Source of the DNA: Methylobacterium phyllostachyos
Lineage (GTDB): Bacteria; Pseudomonadota; Alphaproteobacteria; Rhizobiales; Beijerinckiaceae
Assembly: GCF_900103445.1 (NCBI RefSeq)
Contig: NZ_FNHS01000008.1
Span: forward strand, 1-64,000
Direction of reading: 5' to 3'
Length of the DNA: 64,000 bases
The first letter of the stretch is position 1. The number at the start of each line of letters is the position of its first letter. This document shows positions 29,233 to 37,423 of this stretch, in pieces. Made by a program: the position numbers and the translations under genes. The notes under the pieces were generated by a model that ran no database searches, was not told the DNA's origin, and saw only the letters and a program-made list of their open reading frames with translations.

Positions 29233-29326
29233 CCGTCATCGCGAGCGCAGCGAAGCGACCCAGGGCAGCGCGACCTCGTTCACCGTGGCGTTACCCTGGG
29301 TCGCTTCGCTGCGCTCGCAAGGACGG
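29233..29326. repeat. Dispersed 94-bp imperfect palindrome, copy 2
   Basis: The arms (GTCATCGCGAGCGCAGCGAA and its near-complement ending in caaggacgg) fold on each other, with the shared middle cgacccagggcagcgcgacct. It lies between the convergent ends of the transglutaminase and PPOX-family genes. Confidence 0.85.
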
Positions 29327-29372
29327 GGGTGTTCGCGGTTCCTGCCCGCATTAACGTTCGTCGCCCGCCCCT

Positions 29373-29984
29373 TCACCACATCGTCTTCGCGGCCCGCTCC
29401 GGCCATTCCGCGTCGTAGCGCTGGCCGCCGACCGCGCCCGCGGTGAGCGCCGCCAGGATCGCCCCCGGGCTCGGCAGGCTCGTCGGATCGATGCGGGAGT
29501 CTGGATCCCACATCTTCGCCCGGATGATCGCCCGGGCGCACTGGAAGTAGACCTCGTCCACCGTGATCACGACCGCCGTTCGCGGCGCGTGGCCGTCGAC
29601 GCTGAAGGAGGCGAGCAGGTCCGGGTCGGCCGAGATCACCGCCCGCCCGTTCACCCGGAGCGTCGTGCCCGAGCCCGGGATCAGGAACAGCAGTGCGACC
29701 CGCGGATCGCGCACGATGTTGCGCAGGGAATCGATCCGGTTGTTGCCCCGCCGGTCCGGCAGGATCAGCGTGCGCGGATCGGCGACCCGCACGAAGCCCG
29801 GCCGGTCGCCGCGGGGGCTGCAATCGAGGCCTTCCGGGCCTGAGGTCGCCAGCACCGCGAAGGGCGAGGCCGCGATCAGCGCCGCGTAGTCCGGCGTGAC
29901 CGAGGCCGCCACCTTCACCGTGGAGGCGGGCGCCAGGGGCGCGTGGTAGATCGCCTCCAGGGCGGCGAGGCTGTCGACGATCAT
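29373..29984 (-). CDS. PPOX-class FMN-binding split-barrel protein
   Basis: The 203-residue protein has the flavin split-barrel pattern of pyridoxamine-5'-phosphate-oxidase-like proteins: FAVLATSGPEGLDCSPRGD (40-60), then LILPDRRGNNRIDSLRNI, and VALLFLIPGSGTTLRVNGRA. These resemble FMN-binding oxidoreductases of the MSMEG_1061-type subgroup, which are usually not true PdxH. The substrate is unknown. The ATG at 29984 lies 8 bp after the lysK stop, so the two genes are likely co-transcribed. Confidence 0.8.
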   Translation of the reverse strand: MIVDSLAALEAIYHAPLAPASTVKVAASVTPDYAALIAASPFAVLATSGPEGLDCSPRGDRPGFVRVADPRTLILPDRRGNNRIDSLRNIVRDPRVALLFLIPGSGTTLRVNGRAVISADPDLLASFSVDGHAPRTAVVITVDEVYFQCARAIIRAKMWDPDSRIDPTSLPSPGAILAALTAGAVGGQRYDAEWPERAAKTMW

Positions 29985-29992
29985 CGCGGGGC

Positions 29993-31693
29993 TCAGGCCG
30001 CTGTCTTGCCGGTCGCGAAGGCCTCGTGCTCGGCCACCAGCGCGCCGGAGAGCGCCGAGGCGATCAGCCCCCGGGTCTCTTCCACCCCGTAGAGGGCCAC
30101 GAAGGAGCCGAACCGGGGTCCGCGCGCCTCGCCGAACAGCACGTTGTAGAGGCTCGTGAACCACGCCTGCGACACGCCGGGCCGCCCGTCCGGGCTCTTG
30201 GCCTTGCCGGACGTGTCGGGGAAGTGGCGCCGGCCGACCTCGTAGACCGCCGCCTGCAGGGCATCCGGATCGGTGGAGCCGGTGTGCTCCTTGAGCGTCT
30301 CCGACAGGTCCTCCAGGGCGGCCCGCTCCTCCGGCGTCGGGGCTCGGTAGGTCTTGGCCGGGCGCACGAAATCCGAAAAGTACTTCAGGGCGTGGACCAC
30401 GAGCCGGTCGAGGCCCGGATGGGTCTCCGGCCCGGTCTGCGGCGCGTAGCGGCGGATGAAGCCCCACAGCACCGCCGGATCCTCGGTGTTGGCCACCGCC
30501 GCCAGGTTGAGCAGCATCGCGAAGGTCAGGCTCGCGCCCTCGACCCGCTCGGGCTCCGGCGGGTTGCCGGCGTGCAGATGCCAGACCGGGTTGCCCAGCC
30601 GCAGCTTCGCGTCCTGGCCGGCATAGCGGTCGAGGAAGCCGATATACTCGTCCACGTGCCGGGGGATCACGTCGAAGAACAGGCGCTTGGCCTCGCGCGG
30701 CTTGTTGTACATGAACAAAGCGAGCGATTCCGGCGTGCCGTACTTGAGCCAGTCGTCGATCGTCAGGCCGTTGCCCTTCGACTTCGAGATTTTTTGGCCC
30801 TTCTCATCAAGGAACAGCTCGTAGTTGAAGCCCTCCGGCGGCTCGCCGCCGAGCGCCCGGGCGATCTTGCCCGAGAGCTTGACCGAGTCGATCAGGTCCT
30901 TGCCGGCCATCTCGTAATCGACGCCGAGCGCCACCCAGCGCATCGCCCAATCGGGCTTCCACTGCAGCTTGGCGTGGCCGCCGGTCACCGGTGTCTCGTA
31001 GCGCTCCCCCGTCTCGGGATCGCGCCACACGATGGTGCCGCTCTCGGCCTTCACCTCGTCGATCGGCACCTGCATCACGTGACCGGTGACCGGGTGGAGC
31101 GGCAGGAACGGCGAGTAGCTCGCCGAGCGCTCGGCCCGCAGCGACGGCAGCATGATCTCCATCACGGCATCGTAGCGCTCCAGCACGCGCAGTAGCACCG
31201 TGTCGAACACGCCTGCGCGGTAGCACTCGGTGGCCGAGCGGAACTCGTAGGCGAACCCGAAGGCGTCGAGGAAGCGGCGCAGTTCGGCGTTGTTGTGCGC
31301 CCCGAAGCTGTCATGGGTGCCGAACGGGTCCGGCACGCGGGTGAGCGGCTGGTTGAGATGGGCGGCCAGCATCTCCCGGTTCGGGACGTTGTCGGGCACC
31401 TTGCGCAGCCCGTCCATGTCGTCCGAGAAGGCGATCAGCCGGGTCGGCACCGCGTCGCGGGTGAGCACCCGGAAGGCGTGGCGCACCATGGAGGTGCGGG
31501 CGACCTCGCCGAACGTGCCGATATGCGGCAGGCCCGAGGGGCCGTAGCCGGTTTCGAACAGAACCTCGCGTTTGCCGGATTTCTCCAGCCGGGCCACAAG
31601 CTTGCGCGCCTCCTCGAAGGGCCAGGCGGCGGCGTTGGCGGCGGCCTCGATGGTGTCGGGGTCGAGGGTCAGGGCTGGGGGCGCGGCGGACAT
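29993..31693 (-). CDS. lysK: Lysyl-tRNA synthetase, class I
   Basis: It charges tRNA-Lys with lysine. This is the class I form, as in many alphaproteobacteria and archaea, and not the class II LysS. The HIGH-type motif is PHIGTFGE at residues 57-63, and the KMSKS-type motif is KISKSKGN at 301-308. Total length is 566 residues, normal for the family. The ATG at 31693 starts shortly before the catalytic Rossmann domain ([12 protein letters not shown]). The PPOX-family gene follows 8 bp downstream. Confidence 0.96.
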   Translation of the reverse strand: MSAAPPALTLDPDTIEAAANAAAWPFEEARKLVARLEKSGKREVLFETGYGPSGLPHIGTFGEVARTSMVRHAFRVLTRDAVPTRLIAFSDDMDGLRKVPDNVPNREMLAAHLNQPLTRVPDPFGTHDSFGAHNNAELRRFLDAFGFAYEFRSATECYRAGVFDTVLLRVLERYDAVMEIMLPSLRAERSASYSPFLPLHPVTGHVMQVPIDEVKAESGTIVWRDPETGERYETPVTGGHAKLQWKPDWAMRWVALGVDYEMAGKDLIDSVKLSGKIARALGGEPPEGFNYELFLDEKGQKISKSKGNGLTIDDWLKYGTPESLALFMYNKPREAKRLFFDVIPRHVDEYIGFLDRYAGQDAKLRLGNPVWHLHAGNPPEPERVEGASLTFAMLLNLAAVANTEDPAVLWGFIRRYAPQTGPETHPGLDRLVVHALKYFSDFVRPAKTYRAPTPEERAALEDLSETLKEHTGSTDPDALQAAVYEVGRRHFPDTSGKAKSPDGRPGVSQAWFTSLYNVLFGEARGPRFGSFVALYGVEETRGLIASALSGALVAEHEAFATGKTAA

Positions 31694-31816
31694 GTCTTCG
31701 GGATGTGAGGGAAACGAGAAGCGCGCACCCTAGAGCGGTTCGCACCGAAGCGGAACGCCCGGCGGTGCAATGCAACGATCCGTTCGCCCGCTCGCGCTCC
31801 GATGCGGGCAGATTGC

Positions 31817-32095
31817 TCAGGCGCCTGGCCGCCGCGCGGTGTGCCGGATGGTGCGCACGATGACCTCATCGGCGCCGACACGATAGGTCATGATGTATGG
31901 GTACGGTGACACCACGATGCGCCGAATGCCGCGCCGGTCGGTCGTCTGGCCAGCATAGGGATGTCGGAGAAGCAGCTCCAGGCACGCGCCAATCCGCCGC
32001 CGAACGGCGTCGGCACCCGATGGGTTATGGCGCGCGATGTCGGCCAGCACGTGGTCGAGCTGGCGCGCGGCGGTTCGCGTCAGCCTCAGCCTCAC
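31817..32095 (-). CDS. RelE/ParE-family toxin
   Basis: The 92-residue basic protein has the ParE/RelE fold pattern: a helical start (TRTAARQLDHVLADIARHNP), a second helix (VRRRIGACLELLLRHPYAG), and a beta core with RGIRRIVVSPYPYIMTYRV then VIVRTIRHTARR. ParE toxins poison gyrase and RelE ones cleave mRNA; the family split cannot be decided by eye. The GTG start overlaps the stop of the upstream antitoxin-like gene by GTGA, so both are coupled, with the antitoxin first. Confidence 0.85.
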   Translation of the reverse strand: MRLRLTRTAARQLDHVLADIARHNPSGADAVRRRIGACLELLLRHPYAGQTTDRRGIRRIVVSPYPYIMTYRVGADEVIVRTIRHTARRPGA

Positions 32096-32319
32096 AGGCC
32101 ATACTTTGCCCAGATGGCGCGGACTTCCGCATCGGTGGCATACTCGCCGCGGGCCTCCTCGGCGTCGGCGGCGTCTTGTTCCGCCGCCTCCTCCGGGGTG
32201 AACCGGTAGACCGAATTCTCATCCCCCACGAAGGCCAGCATGAGGCGGGCGATCTCGTCCTGAAGGTCCGGGGACAGGTCGCGCGCCTTTGCCACGGCCT
32301 TTTCGAGCAGATTCGTCAT
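32092..32319 (-). CDS. Probable antitoxin partner of the ParE-type toxin
   Basis: This small acidic protein of 75 residues begins MTNLLEKAVAKARDLSPDLQ, continues with a helical acidic part (EEAAEQDAADAEEARGE) and ends in IWAKYGL. It resembles small alphaproteobacterial partner proteins of ParE/RelE toxins, with no clear ribbon-helix-helix or HTH visible. The ATG at 32319 has AGGAG six bases upstream; the upstream extension is arginine/serine-rich. Its TGA stop overlaps the toxin GTG. Gene order and size, more than sequence, support the antitoxin call. Confidence 0.7.
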   Translation of the reverse strand: MTNLLEKAVAKARDLSPDLQDEIARLMLAFVGDENSVYRFTPEEAAEQDAADAEEARGEYATDAEVRAIWAKYGL

Positions 32320-32398
32320 GCGCCGCTCCTGATCCATGGAGACCCGACGCCGTGCAGGATCCCCGATTCGCGCGTTCGGTGGAAGCCTTTCGCCCCCG

Positions 32399-33364
32399 TC
32401 AGAACGGGCTGACGGGGAAGAACCGCAGGTACAGCTCCGTATACTTCCCGTCGTCCCAGACCCGCTGGAGCGCATCGTCCAGCGCCCGGGAGAGGGCCGC
32501 GTCCTCCGGGCGGGTGATCAGGCCGATCCCCTCCCCGAAATAGCGGTTCTCCAGGTAGTCGCCGCCGATCAGCGCGCAGCAGTTTTCCGCGTCCTGGCCG
32601 CCGACATAGAGGGCGAGGTTCAGGCCGTCGGCGAACAGGTAGTCGATCTCGCCGCGCTTGAGCGCGCCCTCGGCCGCCGCGAGGTCGGTGAAGTCCTTCG
32701 GGACGGCCTTCGGGAAGAACGCCTTGAGGTAGGCCGCATGCGCGCTGCCGGCCATCACCCCGACGCTGCGGCCGGCGAGCGCCGCCGCCGAGGGAACCGG
32801 CAGGCCTTTGTCGGTCCGCGCCGCGAACCGCGCCGGCCAGCGGAAATACGGCCGGGTCGCCAAGAACTTCTCGCGCAGCTTCGCCGTCAGGGGGATCGCG
32901 GCGGCGACCACGTCGCCCTGCTTGCTGTCGAGCGCGTCCAGCAGGGTGTCGAAGCGGCGCGCCTGCACCGTGCAGGTGATCGCCAGCTTCTCGCAGACCG
33001 CGCGGGCGAGCTCGACCACGAAACCCGTCGGGTTGCCGTCGGGGCCGGTGAAGTGCAGCGGCGGGAACTCGTCGTCCGTGAGGAAGCGGACCGCCCGGCC
33101 GGTCTGGGGCGCCTCCACCCGCTCGCCGCGGCTGCGCGGGTTCCAGAAATCCGGCACCGTGACGGCGGGGGTGTCGACAGGTTTGGCGGGGGCGTTGGCC
33201 TGGGCCTCCGCTGGCGCCGCAGCCGCGCCCGCCCGCGGGTTGCCGCAAAATGCCAGGGCGCCCAGGGCCGCTGCGGCCCAGATTGGGATGACCCTCCTAT
33301 CGCCTCTTGACGATCGGACGGGGTCGGTGCTCCTCTCGGAGCGCGGGGGCGGGGACTGGCTCAC
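32399..33364 (-). CDS. Periplasmic solute-binding protein, family 3-like
   Basis: The 321-residue protein has an N-terminal hydrophobic stretch (VIPIWAAAALGALAFCG) ahead of an Ala/Pro-rich linker, then a type II binding-protein domain from about residue 90 (VRFLTDDEFPPLHFTGPDGNPTGFVVELARAV), the pattern of SBP_bac_3 amino-acid binding proteins. Other typical places are RRFDTLLDALDSKQGDVV and GRSVGVMAGSA. No permease or ATPase gene is adjacent, so it may feed a distant ABC system or act as a sensor domain. The GTG start at 33364 has no better internal alternative; it is divergent from the glycosyltransferase gene by only 43 bp. Confidence 0.8.
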   Translation of the reverse strand: MSQSPPPRSERSTDPVRSSRGDRRVIPIWAAAALGALAFCGNPRAGAAAAPAEAQANAPAKPVDTPAVTVPDFWNPRSRGERVEAPQTGRAVRFLTDDEFPPLHFTGPDGNPTGFVVELARAVCEKLAITCTVQARRFDTLLDALDSKQGDVVAAAIPLTAKLREKFLATRPYFRWPARFAARTDKGLPVPSAAALAGRSVGVMAGSAHAAYLKAFFPKAVPKDFTDLAAAEGALKRGEIDYLFADGLNLALYVGGQDAENCCALIGGDYLENRYFGEGIGLITRPEDAALSRALDDALQRVWDDGKYTELYLRFFPVSPF

Positions 33365-33407
33365 CCCCCGTCTCTAACACGTCCTGAACGGACCGGGGGA
33401 GCGCACG

Positions 33408-35288
33408 GTGTCGTCCCAGCGCTCGGCCACGGCGCGGGCTCATCTACCGCCGGAGATCGCCTTTCTCCGCGCGGAGGGTGTCGAGATCCGGCTGCTGCAC
33501 CAGGCCGCCGCCGATGCGGCCCGGGCGGGAACCGATGCGGCGACCGCGCTCCTGAATGCGGGCCTGATGGAGGAGGCGGCATATTACCGGGCCCTGGCCC
33601 GGGCGCTCGGCGTCCCCTACCTCGACGGACCGATCCCGTTCGGCCCCGGCCTGCGCTTCCCCGAGAGCCTGGTCGCCGGCCTCGCGCCCCTGGCGCCCGG
33701 CTTGGATGTGCCCTGCGTGCTGGCGCCCCCCGGGCGGGTGATCGCAGTCCTGCTCGGCGATCCGCCCCGGGGCCTGGCGGCCATCACCAGCCCGACCCAC
33801 CTGCGCGAGGCCGTGTTCGCCGCGATCCCCGGGCAGGTGGCGGATCACGCGGCACAGGCCCTGGTGCGGCATGCACCCGGCCGTGCGACCGCGCGCGAGC
33901 CGGTCCTGGCCTGGCTGATGGTCCTGGCCCTCGCCCTCGCGGCGGGGCTCTGCCTCTGCGCCGCGCTGCCGGCGCCCCTCGCCCGCGCGGTGGTGCTGAC
34001 CGCGCAGGGCCTGTTCCTGGCGATGACGACCTTCCGCCTCGCGGCCCTGGCGGTGTCGGCTCCGGTGACCGCCGAGGCGCCGCCCCTCGCGGACGCCGAC
34101 TTGCCCGTCTACACCGTGCTCGTCCCCCTCTACCGGGAGGCGGCGGTGGTGCGGAGCCTGCTCCGGGCCCTGGCCGCCCTGGACTATCCCCCGGCCAAGC
34201 TCGACATCAAGCTGCTGCTGGAGGACGACGATCAGGAGACCCGGGCGGTGCTTGCCCGGATTCCCCTGCCCGCCCGGTTCGCGGTGATCACGGTGCCACC
34301 GGGCGGGCCCCGCACCAAGCCGCGGGCGCTCAATGCCGGCCTGCCGCTGGCCCGCGGCGACCTGCTCACGGTCTACGACGCCGAGGACGAGCCCGATCCC
34401 GGGCAGTTGCGGCTGGCCGCCGCCGCGTTCGCGCGTCTCCCTGAGCGGACCGCCTGCCTCCAGGGACGGCTCGTGATCGACAATGCCGGTGATTCCCGTC
34501 TCACCCGGGCCTATGCCCTGGAATATACGGGGCTGTTCGACGTCCTGAACCCGGCCCTGGCCCGGTACCGCCTGCCGATTCCACTCGGTGGCACCTCGAT
34601 GCACCTGCGGGTCCGGGTCCTCCGGGCGCTCGGCGGTTGGGACCCCTACAATGTCACGGAGGATGCCGATCTCGGGATGCGGCTGGCGCTTGCGGGCTAC
34701 ACGGTCGGCGACCTGCCGAGTTCCACCGCCGAGGAGGCGCCCGCCCGGTTCCGGCCGTGGCTCGCCCAGCGCACCCGCTGGCTGAAGGGCCTCCTCCAGA
34801 CGAGCCTCACCCACGGGCGCAGCCCGCTATCCAACGCGCGCAGCCTCGGCGGGCTGGAGGCGCTCTGCGCCGCGGCCCTGGTTCCCGGGACGGTGGCTTC
34901 GGCGCTCGCCTATCCGGTCTGCCTCGCCGCGGCCGCTTGGACCTTCCTGATCCGCGAGATCCCGGCCGCGCCGGTCTTCCTGGACAATCTCGATACCGGC
35001 CTCGCCATCACCCTGTTCGGGCTGGGGCTCAGTGCCCTGGTGCTGCCCGCCCTGCTCGGCTGCGCCCGCCGCGGCTGGGGCGACCTCGCCCAGTCGGTCC
35101 CGTGGATGCCGATCTATTACTTGCTGGTCAGCTTGGCCGCGTGGCTGGCGCTGATCGAACTGATCCGCGCCCCGCAGCGCTGGAACAAAACCCAGCACGG
35201 TCTGGCGCGCACGTCCCTGAGCGGCCGGCCGCGACATCCTGAGCGCACCGGCGCGGGGCGGGCCCTCGGAAAACGCGTTGTTCCTTGA
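33408..35288 (+). CDS. Membrane glycosyltransferase (GT2) with an N-terminal T2SS-E/MshE-like domain
   Basis: The 626-residue protein has an N-terminal soluble domain (about 40-140; YYRALARALGVPYLDG) like the GspE/MshE N-domain found in some membrane glycosyltransferases. Hydrophobic segments follow (about 167-187 and 195-215), then a GT2 catalytic domain (234-470): Glu272-Asp-Asp-Asp, Asp324-Ala-Glu-Asp327, TEDAD at 417-421 and QRTRW at 454-458. This is the D-D-DxD-QxxRW set of processive glycan synthases. Two to four more membrane segments follow after 480. The GTG start at 33408 follows GGGGGAG. The product is probably an exported polysaccharide. MshE-type N-domains can bind cyclic di-GMP, so control by that messenger is possible but unproven. 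Confidence 0.85.
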   Translation: MSSQRSATARAHLPPEIAFLRAEGVEIRLLHQAAADAARAGTDAATALLNAGLMEEAAYYRALARALGVPYLDGPIPFGPGLRFPESLVAGLAPLAPGLDVPCVLAPPGRVIAVLLGDPPRGLAAITSPTHLREAVFAAIPGQVADHAAQALVRHAPGRATAREPVLAWLMVLALALAAGLCLCAALPAPLARAVVLTAQGLFLAMTTFRLAALAVSAPVTAEAPPLADADLPVYTVLVPLYREAAVVRSLLRALAALDYPPAKLDIKLLLEDDDQETRAVLARIPLPARFAVITVPPGGPRTKPRALNAGLPLARGDLLTVYDAEDEPDPGQLRLAAAAFARLPERTACLQGRLVIDNAGDSRLTRAYALEYTGLFDVLNPALARYRLPIPLGGTSMHLRVRVLRALGGWDPYNVTEDADLGMRLALAGYTVGDLPSSTAEEAPARFRPWLAQRTRWLKGLLQTSLTHGRSPLSNARSLGGLEALCAAALVPGTVASALAYPVCLAAAAWTFLIREIPAAPVFLDNLDTGLAITLFGLGLSALVLPALLGCARRGWGDLAQSVPWMPIYYLLVSLAAWLALIELIRAPQRWNKTQHGLARTSLSGRPRHPERTGAGRALGKRVVP

Positions 35289-35381
35289 TCTGGATCAGGA
35301 ACGGGCGGCGGGGCCCACCTATGTTGTGAGGCTGCCCGCGCCGCGGGTGGCCGATGATTCAGTGGCGGAGGGGTCAGAGCG

Positions 35382-35627
35382 ATGCCGGCCTATCGTCTCC
35401 GCCGCACCCTGGAGCACGCGGACGGCCGCTGCGGCCTTGCCTTCGCCAGCGACAGCCTGGAGGCGGCCGATGCGGAGGCCGCGATCCTGAAGGCCCGGGA
35501 CCTCTGCCGCCAGGCCGCCGGGATGCTCCTGACCGGGGCGGTGCTGACGGATCCGGGCGGGCGGATCCTGTGGTCGTCCAGCCTCGCGCTCGCCCGGGAA
35601 CCGCTCTGCGTCCGGCCGACGAGCTGA
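35382..35627 (+). CDS. Small hypothetical protein
   Basis: The 81-residue predicted protein starts MPAYRLRRTLEHADGRCGLAF and has a helical middle (SLEAADAEAAILKARDLCRQ) ending in a short beta-like part (AVLTDPGGRILWSSSL). No domain is recognised. The ATG at 35382 follows agagcg, a weak ribosome site. Its composition is consistent with a real protein and not chance, but support is modest. A second small protein follows 57 bp later. Confidence 0.55.
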   Translation: MPAYRLRRTLEHADGRCGLAFASDSLEAADAEAAILKARDLCRQAAGMLLTGAVLTDPGGRILWSSSLALAREPLCVRPTS

Positions 35628-35684
35628 AGCCGGCGCAACGCTTCGGGCTCTCGCGTCGTTGTCGTCCCGGGGTGGAACAGCACC

Positions 35685-35918
35685 ATGGCCACGATCGCGA
35701 TCCTGATCGGCACGCAGGCGGGGGCCCGCCTGCTGGCCGCTGCGTCCGAGCGGGAGGCGGCCCTCTCGGCCGAGGCGTTCCTGCTGCGCCTGCCCATCCG
35801 GACGCTGCCGGCTCCGCTCTGGGTGCAATGCGCCGACCCGGCGGTGAGCGGACGCCTGACCGGCTACCTCAATGCCCTCCAGGCCGAGCAGGTGCGCGAG
35901 CGGGACGCCCGGACCTGA
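35685..35918 (+). CDS. Small hypothetical protein
   Basis: The 77-residue predicted protein (MATIAILIGTQAGARLLAA start) is alanine- and leucine-rich. It has a hydrophobic N-terminus too short for a clear signal peptide. No family is recognised. It sits between another small orphan and mazG on the same strand. Confidence 0.5.
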   Translation: MATIAILIGTQAGARLLAAASEREAALSAEAFLLRLPIRTLPAPLWVQCADPAVSGRLTGYLNALQAEQVRERDART

Positions 35919-35980
35919 CGGGCGCCACAGGCCGTGCCCGGCGGATTTCCCTTTGCCGGATCATGCTCTAACCCGCCAGC

Positions 35981-36856
35981 ATGAGCGAGATACGCGACAC
36001 GGGCCGATCCGGTGCGGCTGGGGCGCCGCAGACGCCCCTGGACAGGCTTCTGCGCCTGATGGCGGCCCTGCGCGATCCCGTCCGCGGCTGCGCCTGGGAC
36101 GTGGCGCAGACACCCGCCACCATCGTTCCCTACACGATCGAGGAGGCCTACGAGGTCGCCGACGCGGTGGCGCGGGGCGACCGCGACGACCTGCGCGATG
36201 AACTCGGCGACCTGCTCTTCCAGGTGGTGTTCCAGGCTCGCCTGGCCGAGGAGCGGGGCGATTTCGCGTTCGACGACGTGGCCCGCGCCATCGGCGACAA
36301 GCTGGTCCGCCGCCATCCGCACGTCTTTGCGCCGGATGGGACGCTCCTGCCGGAGGGATCGCCTTTGCGCGACCCGGCGCAGGTCGAGGCGCAATGGGCG
36401 GCGATCAAGGCGCAGGAACGCGCGGCGCGCGGGGACGCGGCGTCTGCGCCGGATCCGCTCGGCGGCGTCGCCAGGGCATTGCCCGCCCTCGCCCGGGCGG
36501 AAAAGATCTCCCGGCGGGCGGCCGGCTACGGGTTCGACTGGGACAACGCCGCCCAGGTGATCGACAAGGTCCGCGAGGAGACCGACGAGGTCGCCGAGGC
36601 CCTGGCGGCGGGCGATCAGCGCGCGGTTGCGGACGAGATCGGCGACCTGCTGTTCTCGGTGGCCAACCTCGCCCGGCATGCGGGGATCGATCCGGAGACG
36701 GCGCTCCGCGACGGCACCGCCAAGTTCGAGCGCCGCTTCGCCGCCATGGCGGGGCATCTGGCGGCGGCCGGGGGCGAACTCGGACGCTCGGATCTCGCCG
36801 CCATGGAGGCTGCGTGGCAGGCGGTGAAGCGCGACGAGGCGAACCAGGCCGGCTAA
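35981..36856 (+). CDS. mazG: Nucleoside triphosphate pyrophosphohydrolase MazG
   Basis: The 291-residue enzyme hydrolyses (d)NTPs to NMP and pyrophosphate, limiting mutagenic or stress-signal nucleotides. It has two tandem MazG domains with the Mg-binding set: the first with IEEAYEVADAV and RDELGDLLFQVVFQ near 53-85, the second with REETDEVAEAL and ADEIGDLLFSVANL near 190-230. PVRGCAWDVAQTP near 33 is a family signature. The N-terminal 15 residues are Gly/Ala-rich and may not all be part of the native start. An AGGCTCCGGAGCCT palindrome (36912-36925) lies downstream. Confidence 0.95.
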   Translation: MSEIRDTGRSGAAGAPQTPLDRLLRLMAALRDPVRGCAWDVAQTPATIVPYTIEEAYEVADAVARGDRDDLRDELGDLLFQVVFQARLAEERGDFAFDDVARAIGDKLVRRHPHVFAPDGTLLPEGSPLRDPAQVEAQWAAIKAQERAARGDAASAPDPLGGVARALPALARAEKISRRAAGYGFDWDNAAQVIDKVREETDEVAEALAAGDQRAVADEIGDLLFSVANLARHAGIDPETALRDGTAKFERRFAAMAGHLAAAGGELGRSDLAAMEAAWQAVKRDEANQAG

Positions 36857-36865
36857 AGCGCACGC

Positions 36866-36925
36866 CGCCGAAGGGGATACCGGTTCGGCGCGCGGGAGCG
36901 CGTCAAAATAAAGGCTCCGGAGCCT
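36866..36925. terminator. Two GC-rich hairpins downstream of mazG
   Basis: A stem CGCCGAA/TTCGGCG (36866-36872 with 36884-36890) and a perfect 14-bp palindrome AGGCTCCGGAGCCT (36912-36925) follow the mazG stop. There is no T-tract, so terminator function is only a possibility. Confidence 0.35.
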
Positions 36926-37051
36926 CGTCCCGCACGGGGGCCTGCGGCTTTCGGAAACGGACGATACGCCCGGAACAGCGCGACGATCCTGCACGGGGCA
37001 CGGCGCTCCCGAGGGCTCGACAGGTCTCAACCGGTGGATATGTTTCCGCCC

Positions 37052-37393
37052 ATGCGCTTCACCCTCCCCATCATCACGCTGCCCATCCTCGCGCTCCTCG
37101 CCGCGGCTGCCCTGTCCCGGCCCGCCAGCGCCGAGACGATCTTTCAGGGGCGGTTCGGCTGCCACACGCAGGAGGTCACCGACCGCCTGTTCAAGCTGGT
37201 CATGGCCGGCGACGAATCGGGGTTCGGGCAGCTCCTGCGAAGCACCCTCGCCAGCGGCGAATGCCGGTCCTGGAAGCCCGGCGAGGAGGTCCGGCTGGAG
37301 AACCGGACGATGAGCTACGGCTGCCTCGCGCCGGCGGCCGGAGAGGAGCGCTGCTACTGGACGCCGCTCAGCGCGATCGAGAAGGCGAACTGA
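37052..37393 (+). CDS. Small secreted hypothetical protein
   Basis: From the ATG at 37052 this is a 113-residue precursor with a strong signal peptide (hydrophobic core ITLPILALLAAAAL, cleavage after ASA near residue 26). The mature part has four cysteines (FGCHTQEVTDRLF, GECRSWKPGEE, YGCLAPAAGEERCYW), suggesting two disulfides in the periplasm. In-frame starts at 37034 (GTG) and 37040 (ATG) are possible but worse spaced. No family is recognised. Confidence 0.65.
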   Translation: MRFTLPIITLPILALLAAAALSRPASAETIFQGRFGCHTQEVTDRLFKLVMAGDESGFGQLLRSTLASGECRSWKPGEEVRLENRTMSYGCLAPAAGEERCYWTPLSAIEKAN

Positions 37394-37423
37394 GGGGGTT
37401 GTGCCGGGGGCCTGACGCGCGCT

